Assembly: GCA_014529385.2 (NCBI GenBank)
Contig: CM043970.1
Coordinates: forward strand, 41,037,279-41,101,278
Direction: 5' to 3'
DNA length: 64,000 nucleotides
From: Adiantum capillus-veneris
Taxonomy: Eukaryota > Streptophyta > Polypodiopsida > Polypodiales > Pteridaceae
The notes under the pieces were generated by a model that was not told the origin of the DNA, made no database searches, and worked only from the letters and a program-made list of their open reading frames with translations. Every line of letters begins with the position of its first letter. Within the stretch, counting starts at the first letter, position 1. The position numbers and the translations under genes were made by a program. This document shows, piece by piece, positions 1-11,450 of the stretch.

Positions 1-493
1 CTATCATAGAGCTTGTATAAAACTCACTCAAAGCTTAGTGAATGCTAAACATTGCCAACACACACACACACACACTGTCTTAGGGTGTGGGAGACCTCTC
101 ACCACAATACCCTCTTACAATGGACACAAAATTGGCAATGAAAACACACTAAAACACTTTCTAAAGCAAGATCAAACGATAGAACTCAAAATACACAAGT
201 CACCTTCAATTCACTAAACCCGTATCGCACAAGTGGAAGGACGAAGATTTGAACGTGGAAGCACGCCTTTGATGCACCAAACCTCAATTTATTGATGATG
301 GAGGAACATATACAATAGTGGTTTTGAGATTTTGAACTCACGCTCTCTCACTTGCAATGTGTAGCTTGAAATCTTCTCTCACTCCAAGAGTGAAGCTCAC
401 AAAGTGGTTGCTACACCTAAGTCTCTCCTCACGCATAGAGTGTTGGGGTGCTATGTGAGATATTGAAGGTTTTTTTACAAGAAGGAGAGGGGC

Positions 494-503
494 CTATTTA
501 TAG
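494..503 (-). promoter_or_regulatory. Probable TATA box of the Tat 3' LTR
   Basis: The palindrome CTATAAATAG lies on the minus strand and is present identically in the other LTR at 9084-9093. Its place, deep in the LTR with several hundred bases still to come, fits a U3/R boundary. Transcription would start about 30 bases to its left. Prediction from motif and position only. Confidence 0.6.
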
Positions 504-681
504 TTTGGAGACCCCTCATTAAGATTATTAGAAATCCTAATTTACAAGCTAACAAATCAGGATTATGATTTTTTTGAATATCAAAACATTGCGGACTTTC
601 ATTGTCTGCTTGAGTCATGGATGTGGGCTCAAAAAAGAGCATTATTGATGGTAGATAAGGTGAAAGTAAAGTTTTAAGTAA

Positions 682-684
<3 letters not shown>

Positions 685-736
<52 letters not shown>
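685..736. repeat. (GA)n microsatellite in the Tat 3' LTR
   Basis: An uninterrupted GA tract of about 52 bases, roughly 190 bases upstream of the TATA box in the minus-strand sense. The partner LTR carries the same tract at 9273-9320 with a slightly different length. Confidence 0.97.
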
Positions 737-738
<2 letters not shown>

Positions 739-939
739 ACTTTGTACATGTCTTAAGGTGAGGTGTCTTTTATGGTTAGGTCAATGCTATTTTGTGTTAT
801 TATGTTAGTGGTTAGTGTTAGTAATCACTAGAAAGTTAATGATATATTTACAATGGGTAGAATGGGGTGGATGGTTGAAGTAAGATGGTTGAATGAAGTG
901 AGAAAATCCTTGTGATGGTGAAGCTTGAAGAAGTTTTGG

Positions 940-1070
940 ACTTGTGTAGATTCTCAAAATGACTATCGATCTTCTTCTTCGTCTTCCCTTCTTTACGCCA
1001 CCGCCGCCAAGGTTGATTATCGTGATGAAAATGGTAATTCCGTTGATGAGATCTCTTGATTTGCAGAGGT
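940..1070 (+). other. Coding-looking stretch inside the Tat LTR, possible captured gene fragment
   Basis: Read on the plus strand, antisense to the element, one frame gives a Ser-rich run followed by AAKVDYRDENGNSVDE, with coding-like composition unlike the AT-rich LTR around it. It is followed by TTTGCAG, which resembles a splice acceptor. The same stretch is in the other LTR at about 9530-9655. I do not recognise the protein. It could be a fragment of a host exon picked up by the LTR, or chance. Confidence 0.3.
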
Positions 1071-2365
1071 TAAGCATGTTACACATGCTGAATTTATGTA
1101 TATATATAAGGAGTAAGATGGAATTGTACTTTGGAGATAATAGAGAGAGGCATAGAGATGGTGTATGTACATGGAGAGCTCATATGAGAGCTATGGGAGT
1201 AAGTGGGGAGGTTAATGGTGAAGAAGGTGAGAGAAACCATTGAAGGTGCAGGTTTGAGTGAGGGGTTGAGAGGAATGTGTGTTTGTGTGTGTGTGTAGAA
1301 GTGTGGAAAGAGGTGAGAGAAGACTATGGACTACTTGTGAGAAAAGTGGATAGATTCGGGTCCACTCAAAAAATCATAGCTCACCGGTGGTTGCTCCGAA
1401 AATCACCAAAATTTTTGAGGTGATTATTCAGCTTTTGTTCCAAATTTTCTCTTTTGACCACCGCTCCAAATTCGGAGTGGAGATGGGTGCCAAAAATCTC
1501 ACCAAAAAGCCTATTTTTTATGCCTGCAAAAGTTTTTTAGTGGCCCCCTCCTTTGTTGAATTTGTACAATGCATCCAAGAGTGAGTCGCTCCTTTGTCAT
1601 ATCATAATACAAAGCATCCAAGTTGCCCTTTACACATGCATGGAGGAGGATTATTGGTGAATAAAGCAATATATACATGGTGGGACTAGTGTATGGACTA
1701 TTCATGGATTTTAGCTCAATGAGCACATGGTGTTAGAATAATGAGTAAAAATAATTAAAAAAATATGGAGGAATTATGGATATGGAAAGATATTGGAATC
1801 ATATGATATGGTCCCTCTTTGTATTATTTTGGGTGAAAGAGGAAAAGGTATGCAAGTAAAGGAAAATAATATAATAAACGTGACTAAGGGAGTAGAAATC
1901 ATTTTTTTGTTTTCACTAGGGTGAGGGTGAAAATGTGGGAGTGATTTGTATAAAGGAAAAATATGAGGTTAGAGTATGTACATATTGGCAAAAAATATAC
2001 TTATGGTGTAAGAGGGTGAAAGAAGGCATACACATGTTTAATAAAACACACACCTAAGTAGAAATATTTAAATAAAATACCAAAATAATTATAAAAAATC
2101 CCTATATTTAGGCCATATATACAATGAAATATTTACACACAAAGAGGCCATAATATACTTTTATTCTTTTATTTTTTTATTTTTTTGGCTCAATAAGCCC
2201 AGTGACTAGCTAGCTGAGGATTTTAAGAAGATATGGGAAAAGCCCCCTAACTCACACACGCCTATGTACAATGAAAAGGTAAGAATAGCCACAGTGTTTA
2301 GGTGATTTTGTTAGGGTGGGATAACTCACTATGGCAATTACGGAGAGCCGAAAAACGGCTATCAT

Positions 2366-2380
2366 TAGTTCTCCCCCAGG
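2366..2380 (-). other. Polypurine tract of the Tat element
   Basis: On the minus strand the sequence CTGGGGGAGAACTAA lies directly before the LTR start TGATAGCC. This is where the plus-strand DNA primer of LTR retrotransposons sits. Confidence 0.8.
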
Positions 2381-2392
2381 ATGATGGTATAT

Positions 2393-5300
2393 TCATGTAC
2401 CATCATAAAGCATCTTTTCCAAAGAGAGTACTTCAGAGTCCTCTACAAGATCTTCATTGTTTGGCCCCTCAGAATTTTGGCTGGAGTTACACTCATGCTT
2501 CATGTAACAATACTTACATGAGACAGCGGCCTTTGGACAGATGTTTGGTAGATCCTTTGGTAGAAGGCGACTCAAATAGGGCTTCAAGCGATACCCGTTT
2601 ACCTTCCTAGAGTGCTCTTTCCCATTCAAGTCCATAAGTTGATAGTAACTTGAATTGAAAGCCTTCTTGACTATGTATGGCCCTTGCCATCTAGTTTCAA
2701 ACTTGGCATCAAAACGATTGTCAAGTCGATTGTCATACCTTAGCACAAGCTCTCCTTCCTTGATGCCTTTGTCCTTCAGTTTCTTGTCGAGCTTTTCTTT
2801 CTCTTGTGTGGCCTTCCTCTTGTAGCATTCGTAAGCTGCTTCTCTTTTCCACTCAAGCTCCACTAACGTAAGAAGTCAATCCATCCATACCTCTTGATCA
2901 TCTTGTGCACCTTTGCCATGAAGCCGCATTGTTGGAATGTTGAGCTCGATAGGCTGCAAAGCCTCTTGACCATAGACCAAGTGAAATGGTGTGAACTCCG
3001 TGGCTTCCCTATATGTGGTTCGATATGCCCACAAGGCACCATCCAAGAAGTCATCCCATAATTTTGTCTTGTTTTGCACCATCTTTCTAATGATTCCTGC
3101 AATGACACCATTAGCCTTCTCCACCAAACCATTTGACTGTGGGTAGTATGGTGTGCTATGACGATGTAGAATGTGAAGCTCTTCACAAACTTCTGTGAGT
3201 AAACCCTTCTTGAACCCCGGACCATTATCCGAAACAATTTCTAGAGGTGTGCCAAATCTACAACAAATATTAGTGTAGACAAACCTGCTCACTGTTTTCC
3301 CATTTACCCTTGCCACACTTTGAGCCTCTACCCACCTAGTCATGTAGTCCACAACCACTAGAATGTAGAGTTTACCATTCTTTGTTCTAGGCAGAGGACC
3401 CATAGCACCAATGCCCCATTTTTCAAAGGGTCCATTTGCAAGCACTATTTGCCTCGGGCCATGCACCAACCTTCTATTTCCATTTATCTGACAATTGTGA
3501 CAGCTTTTACACCAATGTTGAACATCCACATGCAAACTTGGCCAAACATACCCCGCAAGAAAAATCTTCTTCACACTTAATTCTTGGGCAAAATGACCAC
3601 CACATGCCTCTTCATGCAAACCTTTTAGAATGGCTGGAATTTCCTCGATAGTTGGTACTCTTCTGCACACGTGATCCTTCCCTCTTTGATAGAGGGAGCC
3701 TTCTAGGAAGAGATAGAAACTTGCCTTCTTCATGAGTCTCCTTTTGTGAGCTTTAGTGAAGTCTTGTGGAAACTCGCCCTCCAAAATGTAGCCAATAATG
3801 GGAGCCAATGACTCCAACCCTTGGTATCTCGGTTGCTTGACAAATGCTGCCACCATGATGACCTGCACTTCTTTCTCAACACATGTAACTGCTTGTTGTG
3901 CAAGTAAATCGGCATCTTCATTTTGTTTCCTCAGAATATGATATAGTTGCACTTCTTCAAACTGATTAAACATCCTACGAATGGCATGAACTTTTGTCCT
4001 TAAGCTTTCATTCTTGCATGCCCAAATGCCTAAAATCTGTTTAACAATGAGAAGTGCATCTCCCTTTACCATGAGACATTTTATCCCTTGGCCAATGCAC
4101 ATCTTCAAACCATGAAGTAGTGTGTCGTATTCTGCTTCATTGTTGCTAGTTGAACCTGGTAGATTGACCTTCTCTTTCATGACCACCTCTCCACTTGGGT
4201 TGAGCAATACTAGCCCTCCCCCTGCTTTTCCTGTGACTTGTCGAAAAGCTCCTTCAAAGAAAAAGGTAAAAGCATTAGGAATACTTTTAGGTGGTGGCAA
4301 TGGTAGGGTCTTTACTTCCGGCACCTTAATCTCCTTCTCATGTACCCTATAAGTAAGGATCCCTACCAATTGTGCACGCACACTATCTTCTACCTTGAAA
4401 GAGTATTGGAACTCTTGCAATTCCATAATCCACTTTGAGATCCTAGTGCTAAGATTCATTTGAGATGACATCCAAGGAAACAAATTTTCTGCAGTGAGAA
4501 TTACAAAAGGTTTTGGTAACAAGTAGGATCTAAACTTTCTCACCGCAAACATGAGAGAAAGCATCATGAGTTCTGCCTCCGTGTACCCTCTCTCCAAAGA
4601 ATTCATGACCCTACTAGCAAAGTAGATGGGTCGCATCCTGGTACTGTGGGGATCTTGTTGTAGCAACACAGCACCAATTGTTTCTTTCCCAACACTAGAG
4701 CTAACAAAGAATATATACTCCCAACAAGGAGGCATAAGTGTTGGTAGCTCTGACAGAATGACTTTGATGTTACAAAAATATTCTTCAAGCTCATCAGACC
4801 AAACAAACTCGACTTGTTGTGTCAACTTTTGCAAAGGGTGAAGTAACTCCGAGGCTAAGTGAATGAAGCGTGACATATAGTTCACCTTTTGAATGAATGA
4901 GATGACCTCTTTGAGATTTCTGGGTGATGGGAGCTCAATAAGAGCCTTTGCCTTTGAAGGATCCACCTCAATGCCTTTATAGGAAACCTTGTGACCAAGC
5001 AAGATCACTTAATCCTCACCTATGTGACACTTGTCGGGGTTGAGCTGACCTCCCATGTCGTAGAGCTTCTTTAAACCTTCTTCTACCCTTTGTAGATGCA
5101 ATGATTTTGAGCTATAAATGCAAAAATCATCAATAAAAACCCTAATGGACTTTCCAAAGAATGCTTGAAACACCATGTTCATGAAGCGTTGGAAAGTTGC
5201 AGGAGCATTTGTCAGACCAAATGGCATGACTCTAAAAGCATAACAACCCCAAGGAGTGATAAAGGTTGTTTTCAATTGATCTTCCAATGCGATACCTACT

Positions 5301-6373
5301 TGAAAGTAACCCGAGTAGCCATCACACACAGTGTACTTCTCATGACCAGCTACCTCATTTAGTATTTCATCCTGAAATGGGAGGGGAAAGTGATCTCTTT
5401 TTGTTGCCTCATTGAGTGGACGGTAATCCACACACACCCTCCACTTTCCGTTCTTCTTGGGAGTGACAACAACGGGAGAGACCCACTCTGAATTCTCCAC
5501 TGGATAAATGAAACCTACTGCTAGAAGCTTTCTTACCTCCTTGAGTAAAGCCTGCTCCTTGATGACTCCTAGCCTTCGTAGCTTCTGAGCCTTAGGTGTG
5601 GCCCCTGGCTTCAACTCAATTTTGTGTTGAACAGCATCTACTCCACGCACATCGGTGTAGTCTTTAGCAAAAAGCCTAGTAAATTTCCTTAGCACACATT
5701 TGAACTCCTCTCTTTCGTCCTTTGTAAGTGTTGTAGACAACATACCTTCTAACATTCCTTCATCTTGCACATTTTGGTTCTCTTGGGAACCTACCTCTTC
5801 CAAACCTGGGCAAGAGGTCTCTTGGTTGTTTGGCTTAAACCTTACCCCCATGACTTCGATGGAAGACTCCTCTTCAGTAATGCTGCTGCTACTTTCTTCT
5901 TCTGAAGTGCTATCGGTCCAGCCTTCCTCTGTCTCACTTTGAGATGATTCTTCATGGAGCTCCTCTTGGCGTTGCTCCTTCATGTCAAAGACAACCTTCT
6001 TATGATTGTCATTCCTGCAAATTAGCTTTCCACTCTCCCAATCCTGCAAAGCTCGCACTTTCATTAGCCATGGTCTCCCTAGGATAAATGGGTAACCATT
6101 TCCTTTGGTAGACATGACATAGAAATCCACTGCCTTCTTAATGCCAAAGGCCTCCACAAAAACATTTTTACAAATGCCTACGCACCTAGCCTTGTTATTG
6201 TTTGCCATCTTGACTTTAATTTCAGGTGTCTCATGGATGTGCATGCCTAGTTTTTGGATGAGTCCCTCTGTCATGATGCAAATTTGTGCACCCCCATCCA
6301 CTAGACCTTTCCTAACCAATCTTCCTTTGATGTAACAATCTAGAACAGGTGTAATATATTTCAGCATGTGCAA
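2393..6373 (-). pseudogene. pol: Tat pol: protease, RT, RNase H, archaeal-type RNase H, integrase
   Basis: A single minus-strand frame with two in-frame stops: TAA at 5011-5009 and TGA at 2878-2876. From 6373, the protease motif is VDGGAQ (residues 25-30), then a Glu/Ser-rich linker (about 138-175), then RT with MPFGLTNAPATF and FIDDF (413-417). After the TAA come RNase H (about residues 90-200 of the second part) and a second RNase H (about 245-372, near 4276-3893) with FFEGAF, NNEAEY and GDA motifs, where the usual first Asp is Glu. Integrase follows with an HHCC finger (H465, H472, C503, C506) and a core with SDNG and VEKAN. The position of the first catalytic Asp reads WGIGAMG, so that Asp is Gly. 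The C-terminal part continues past the TGA to 2393. These changes make it very likely inactive. Confidence 0.9.
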
Positions 6374-7653
6374 TTTTTACAACAGGCACACTCTCTTTTA
6401 CCTTTCTCCTAGTGCTAACTGCCTTTGTTAAATCCATCCTAACTTGTAGGCATAATGCAAGAAACTGAGGCCATGAGATATCAGGACCCTTACCTCTCAT
6501 GTCTTCCAACAAGTCGTATGGAGCCATACCATGTCCAAGAGGGAAGTCTTGGAGGTTGATACGACGTCGAGTCCTCTTAGATTCCTTGGTCTCCTTTGCC
6601 TTCTTTTCTCGTCCATGGTCACTTTGTGATGTAACTCCTTCTTTCTCCTTACCTTTCCCTCGGGCATGCTTAATGCCATTTGCTTCCATGTCAACCTCTC
6701 TTGAATTTGTCACCTCTACCACATGCACATTTGGGTCTGGCAAAGGTGGAACTCCTCCTACCCCTTGTGGAGGTGGTCTTGGTTCATTTGGTCTTTGTAG
6801 AAGCCTTGGTTGTTGACCAGTTCCTTCACCTGCATTCATCACTAGGTAATTCAAGTTAGGTCTCCCTGGCTCCCCACGGGGCCAAGGACAATTATACATC
6901 CCATGTCCAGACTCACCGCAATTCCAACATTGCAAGACTCTCCTAGGTCGTGAATCTCGCTCTTCAGACTTCTTTGCTTGTCCCTTTGGACCTACAGCTT
7001 GGGCAAGGTGAATAGACAGGCTGCTTAAAGATTCATTTAACTTCTCAATCACTTCCGCCGTTACCTCAGGAATCTCCCTAGATGTTGATGCTTGTGACTT
7101 ACCTTTGGGTCTAAGACCTTCTATTGGAACCTCTCCCCTTAAGCACTTGAGCTTCCTATATTTCTCAGCAGCCCTAGTTTCAGCTGTATCAAAGGTAGCA
7201 GGTGCACCTGCCTCAACTTTTACCTTAAGGTCCGGCTATGAACCTCTCCTTCTTTAGGAACTCTGCACCATCACCAGGGTTAGCAACATTTCTCACCCAT
7301 ACAGCCCAAAGACGTAGAAACTCTTGCTTGTACAAGTAGTAGTCATCTAAGTCTGTTTGTTTGTGAGAAACAATGTCTTGCCATAGCTTTTGAGTGTTTT
7401 GGGGATCAAAGAAGTATCTCTTGAAATGATTGACAACTTTCGTGTAATTTCCTTTAACTTCCTCAGGCAAAGAGTCAAACCAAGTGCTAGCATCTTTCCT
7501 AAGGACTACCTCAAACATTTCTACACGTTCTTGATCAGTTACTATCCTCTTGATACGACAAGACATCTTGAAATTCGCCAAAAATAATTCTGCATCCTCT
7601 CCAGGCTCTCCAAAGAAAAGAGGATACCCAGACATTTGGCGTTGGCTTTCCAT
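6312..7653 (-). pseudogene. gag: Tat gag polyprotein with zinc knuckle
   Basis: Starts at ATG 7653 (MESQRQMSG). The first 142 codons carry a capsid-like gag domain (EDAELFLANF, ASTWFDSLPEE, VNHFKRYFF). Around 7230 the frame ends at ERFIAGP and the protein continues one frame over as DLKVKVEAGAPATFD, showing a one-base indel. The second part has the knuckle CWNCGESGHGMYNC (CX2CX4HX4C), then Pro- and basic-rich sequence. Its 3' end overlaps pol by about 60 bases in another frame (6312-6373), which could be a native frameshift site or another indel. Function: particle assembly and RNA packaging. Confidence 0.85.
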
Positions 7654-8226
7654 TGAATTGATTTCAAAGTGTCACACGTTTTTGTTTTTTTCAATAATAT
7701 TTTCTAAATTGCAATCTATTCTACAACAAAATAAAAATATTCACATCAAATGACCTATGATAATCAATTAGAGGTAGGATGACAGGGTTTGGTGACGCGA
7801 GGATTTCTCCTACTCTTTGGGCACCAAACATGAACACCATACGTTGTTGAAAATGGATTTTTCTACTAATTGCAATGTTTACTCTAATGTGTGGAGTGAA
7901 ATGGAAGGGGAAAACCTCTATTCCTGGGCCATTATCCATGGTCTATGCATGACTTAATTCTTTAAAAAAAAAAAAAATAGACGTCCAGACTAAGGTCGTA
8001 CCTAATGAGAGGCAAAAGAAAAGGATTCACTCAAGCGTTTATTTCAGCCAACCTACGAGGGCCCAAAATTCTATGAATTACTCGTTGAAATTGTAACTTA
8101 GTACTAACAATTATGTGCACATTTTGCCTTGCAATGGGAATAAAAGGATCATACAAATTCTGGTGATTCATGCAAGCTACTTGATTATGCTAAAGGTTGA
8201 GCCTACACAAAACATACACAAGCCGT
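7654..8226 (-). other. 5' leader of the Tat element, no gene seen
   Basis: Non-coding stretch between primer site and gag start, with an A-rich run near 7968 and no conserved coding frame. Short open frames here show no recognisable motif. Confidence 0.7.
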
Positions 8227-8244
8227 TCCTCAGTGGGGGCACCA
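8227..8244 (-). other. Primer-binding site of the Tat element
   Basis: The minus strand reads TGGTGCCCCCACTGAGGA just inside an LTR end CA plus ATTT. It resembles the TGGCGCC-type primer sites typical of Tat elements. It sets the inner LTR end at 8249, about 350 bases beyond where the repeat with the left copy can be seen, because the left copy is cut by the window. Confidence 0.6.
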
Positions 8245-9083
8245 AAATTGAGGCGGTCCGGGGCGGGCAACAAGAGAGGCGACCTCTAAACACCCCTCAA
8301 GGCTCCTGTGCTGCTCAATTGGGGTTGGGGCAACCACAAGCACAACACAACAACAAACCCACAGCCAAACCCAAACAAGATAGGGGCACCACCTAGTTAT
8401 GGTATGCGAACTAGGACGCAAGAGAGATTTTGTCACAACCAAGAAGATACACCACAAAAAACACACACAAGCAATCTCACACCAAGACACACACAAAATG
8501 GACTAGAGAGCTAGAGCAAAGGGAAGAGAGAGAGAGGAATGGATCTTGCGTAATACCTGATTTGTGACTTGAAAATGGAGATGGTTGGTTATGTTGCTAT
8601 CATAGAGCTTGTATAAAACTCACTCAAAGCTTAGTGAATGCTAAACATCGCCAACACACACACACTGTCTTAGGGTGTGGGAGACCTCTCACCACAATAC
8701 CCTCTTACAATGGACACAAAATTGGCAATGAAAACACACTAAAACACTTTCTAAAGCAAGATCAAACGATAGAAATCAAAATACACAAGTCACCTTCAAT
8801 TCACTAAACCCGTATCGCACAAGTGGAAGGACGAATATTTGAACGTGGAAGCACGCCTTTGATGCACCAAACCTCAATTTATTGATGATGGAGGAACATA
8901 TACAATATTGGTTTTGAGATTTTGAACTCACACTCTCTCACTTGCAATGTGTAGCTTGAAAGCTTCTCTAGCTCCAAGAGTGAAGCTCACAAAGTGGTTG
9001 CTACACCTAAGTCTCTCCTCACGCATAGAGTGTTGGGGTGCTATGTGAGATATTGGAGGTTTTTTTACAAGAAGGAGAGGAGC

Positions 9084-9093
9084 CTATTTATAG
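9084..9093 (-). promoter_or_regulatory. Probable TATA box of the Tat 5' LTR
   Basis: CTATAAATAG on the minus strand, same position within the LTR as 494-503. As this is the 5' LTR it would be the element's own promoter. Confidence 0.6.
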
Positions 9094-9270
9094 TTTGGAG
9101 ACCCCTCATTAAGATTATTAGAAATCCTAATTTACAAGCTAACAAATCAGGATTATGATTTTTTTGAATATCAAAACATTGCGGGCTTTCATTGTCTGCT
9201 TGAGTCATGGATGTGGGCTCAAAAAAGAGCATTATTGATGGTAGATAAGGTGAAAGTAAAGTTTTAAGTA

Positions 9271-9272
<2 letters not shown>

Positions 9273-9320
<48 letters not shown>
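9273..9320. repeat. (GA)n microsatellite in the Tat 5' LTR
   Basis: Pure GA tract, counterpart of 685-736. Confidence 0.97.
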
Positions 9321-9323
<3 letters not shown>

Positions 9324-10947
9324 ACTTTGTACATGTCTTAAGGTGAGGTGTCTTTTATGGTTAGGTCAATGCTATTTTGTGTTAGTATGTTAGTGGTTAG
9401 TGTTAGTAATCATTAGAAAGTTAATGATATATTTACAATGGGTAGAATGGGGTGGATGGTTGAAGTAAGATGGTTGAATGAAGTGAGAAAATCCTTGTGA
9501 TGGTGAAGCTTGAAGAAGTTTTGGACTTACTTGTGTAGATTCTCAAAATGACTATCGATCTTCTTCTTCGTCTTCCCTTCTTTACGCCACCGCCGCCAAG
9601 GTTGATTATCGTGATGAAAATGGTAATTCCGTTGATGAGATCTCTTGATTTGCAGAGATTAAGCATCATGCTGAATTTATGTATATATATAAGGACTAAG
9701 ATGGAATTGTACTTTGGAGATAACAGAGAGAGGCATAGAGATGGTGTATGTACATGGAGAGCTCATATGAGAGCTATGGGAGTAAGTGGGGAGGTTAATG
9801 GTGAAGAAGGTGAGAGAAACCATTGAAGGTGCAGGTTTGAGTGAGGGATTGAGAGGAATGTGTATTTGTGTGTGTGTGTAGAAGTGTGGAAAGAGGTGAG
9901 AGAAGACTATGGGCTACTTGTGAAAAAAGTGGGCAGACTCGGGTCCACTCAAAAAATCATAGCTCACCGGTGGTTGCTCCAAAAATCACCAAAAGTTTTG
10001 AGGTGATTATTCAGCTTTTGTTCCATATTTTCTCTTTTGACCACCGCTTCAAATTCGGAGTGGAGATGGGTTCCAAAAATCTCACCAAAAAGCCTGTTTT
10101 TTATGCCTGCAAAAGTTTTTTAGTGGCCCCCTCCTTTGTTGAATTTGTACAATGCATCCAAGAGTGAGCCCCTCCTTTGTCATATCATAATACAAAGCAT
10201 CCAAGTTGCCCTTTACACATGCATGGAGGAGGATTATTGGTGAATAAAGCAATATATACATGGTGGGACTAGTGTATGGACTATTCATGGATTTTAGCTC
10301 AATGAGCACATGGTGTTAGAATAATGAGTAAAAATAATTAAAAAAATATGGAGGAATTATGGATATGGAAAGATATTGGAATCATAGGATATGGTCCCTC
10401 TTTGTATTATTTTGGGTGAAAGAGGAAAAGGTATGCCAGTAAAGGAAAATAATATAATAAACGTGACTAAGGGAGTAGAAATCATTTTTTTGTTTTCACT
10501 AGGGTGAGGGTGAAAATATGGGAGTGATTTGTATAAATGAAAAATATGAGGTTAGAGTATGTACATATTGGCAAAAAATATACTTATGGTGTAAGAGAGT
10601 GAAAGAAGGCATACACATGTTTAATAAAACACACACCTAAGTAGAAATATTTAAATAAAATACCAAAATAATTATAAAAAATCCCTATATTTAGGCCATA
10701 TATACAATGAAATATTTACACACAAAGAGGCCATAATATACTTTTATTCTTTTATTTTTTTATTTTTTTGGCTCAATAAGCCCAGTGACTAGCTAGCTGA
10801 GGATTTAAAGAAGATATGGGAAAAGCCCCCTAACTCACACACGCCGATGTACAATGAAAAGGTAAGAATAGCCACAGTGTTTATGTGATTTTGGTAGGGT
10901 GGGATAACTCACTATGGCAATTACGGAGAGCCGAAAAACGGCTATCA

Positions 10948-11037
10948 CCGCTATGCTCACAAAGGTATCTCACAAAAGTGCTTTATCTAATTTCCTAATT
11001 CCGCTACTCTCAAAGTTCATAGGCCATTCCCATTACA
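10948..11037 (+). repeat. 3' remnant of the G2 5' LTR
   Basis: Matches the end of the 3' LTR at about 18203-18293 (shared words include CACAAAAGTGCTTTATCTAA and CATAGGCCATTCCCATTACA). It ends CA and is followed by a primer-site-like sequence. Confidence 0.85.
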
Positions 11038-11050
11038 TTATTATCAGCGC
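11038..11050 (+). other. Degenerate primer-binding site of G2
   Basis: TTATTATCAGCGC directly after the LTR end, aligned with TTGGTATTAGAGC in the related copy at 28500-28512. Both derive from a tRNA-iMet-type site. Confidence 0.55.
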
Positions 11051-11450
11051 GTTTGGTTTCTCTTTTCTTGCTTAAGAAGAGAGATTCTTAAGTAGCCTAT
11101 AAATGGTTGATTTTGTTAATTATATTAGGATAAGTAGGACTGAGATCTATTATCGGTTTTGTTGAGCCCACTATGTGGGATATGGTGCACACCTTGGGAG
11201 ATTTGGTCTTAATAATGAGTCTTTTTAGAATTGCCTATGGCTTTACCATTATTGAGGCATAAGAATTCCGAAACGAGCTATCCCTCGGCAACTTCGCTAT
11301 GTTAGACTCACTCCACTACTCTCTATAATTAACCAATTCGATCCGTGGGTGTAGATACATAAGTGCCTATTTTCAAAGGCTAAGAGGAGCAGCAACTAAG
11401 GTTTTGAACTACCAAAGCATACACTAAGTAAACACATAAGTCTAATTAAC

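Larger units (their letters stand above)
1..2365 (-). repeat. 3' LTR of the Tat element (truncated by window edge)
   Basis: Positions 1-2365 repeat 8597-10947 in the same orientation with scattered substitutions and small indels. On the minus strand the LTR begins TGATAGCCG at 2365. Because the repeat is already running at base 1, the visible copy lacks its last part (about 350 bases if the primer-site-based boundary of the other copy is right). It contains a TATA box, a GA microsatellite and a coding-looking stretch near 950-1070. Confidence 0.9.
1..10947 (-). mobile_element. Tat-lineage Ty3/gypsy LTR retrotransposon, nearly complete
   Basis: A minus-strand element with 3' LTR (1-2365, cut by the window edge), polypurine tract, pol, gag, leader, primer site and 5' LTR (8249-10947). 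Domain order read on the minus strand is gag with zinc knuckle, protease, RT, RNase H, a second archaeal-type RNase H, then integrase. The extra RNase H between the first one and integrase is the hallmark of the plant Tat group (Ogre/Retand/TatI-III). The two LTR copies look about 98% alike by eye over the first 500 bases, so insertion was fairly recent, yet gag and pol already carry breaks. Its right end abuts the truncated LTR of another element at 10948, so it inserted into that LTR. The left target duplication lies outside the window. Confidence 0.9.
8249..10947 (-). repeat. 5' LTR of the Tat element
   Basis: About 2.7 kb, starting TGATAGCCG at 10947 and ending CA at 8250-8249 on the minus strand. 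The segment 8597-10947 matches 1-2365. The inner 350 bases are assigned from the primer-site position only, since the partner copy is missing there. It carries the same TATA box and GA tract as the other LTR. Confidence 0.8.

Noticed and set aside
9065-9334. Open frames made of Leu-Ser or Arg-Glu repeats (also near 29646, 35080, 39623, 59342)
   Set aside because: They are translations of GA/CT microsatellites, not proteins.
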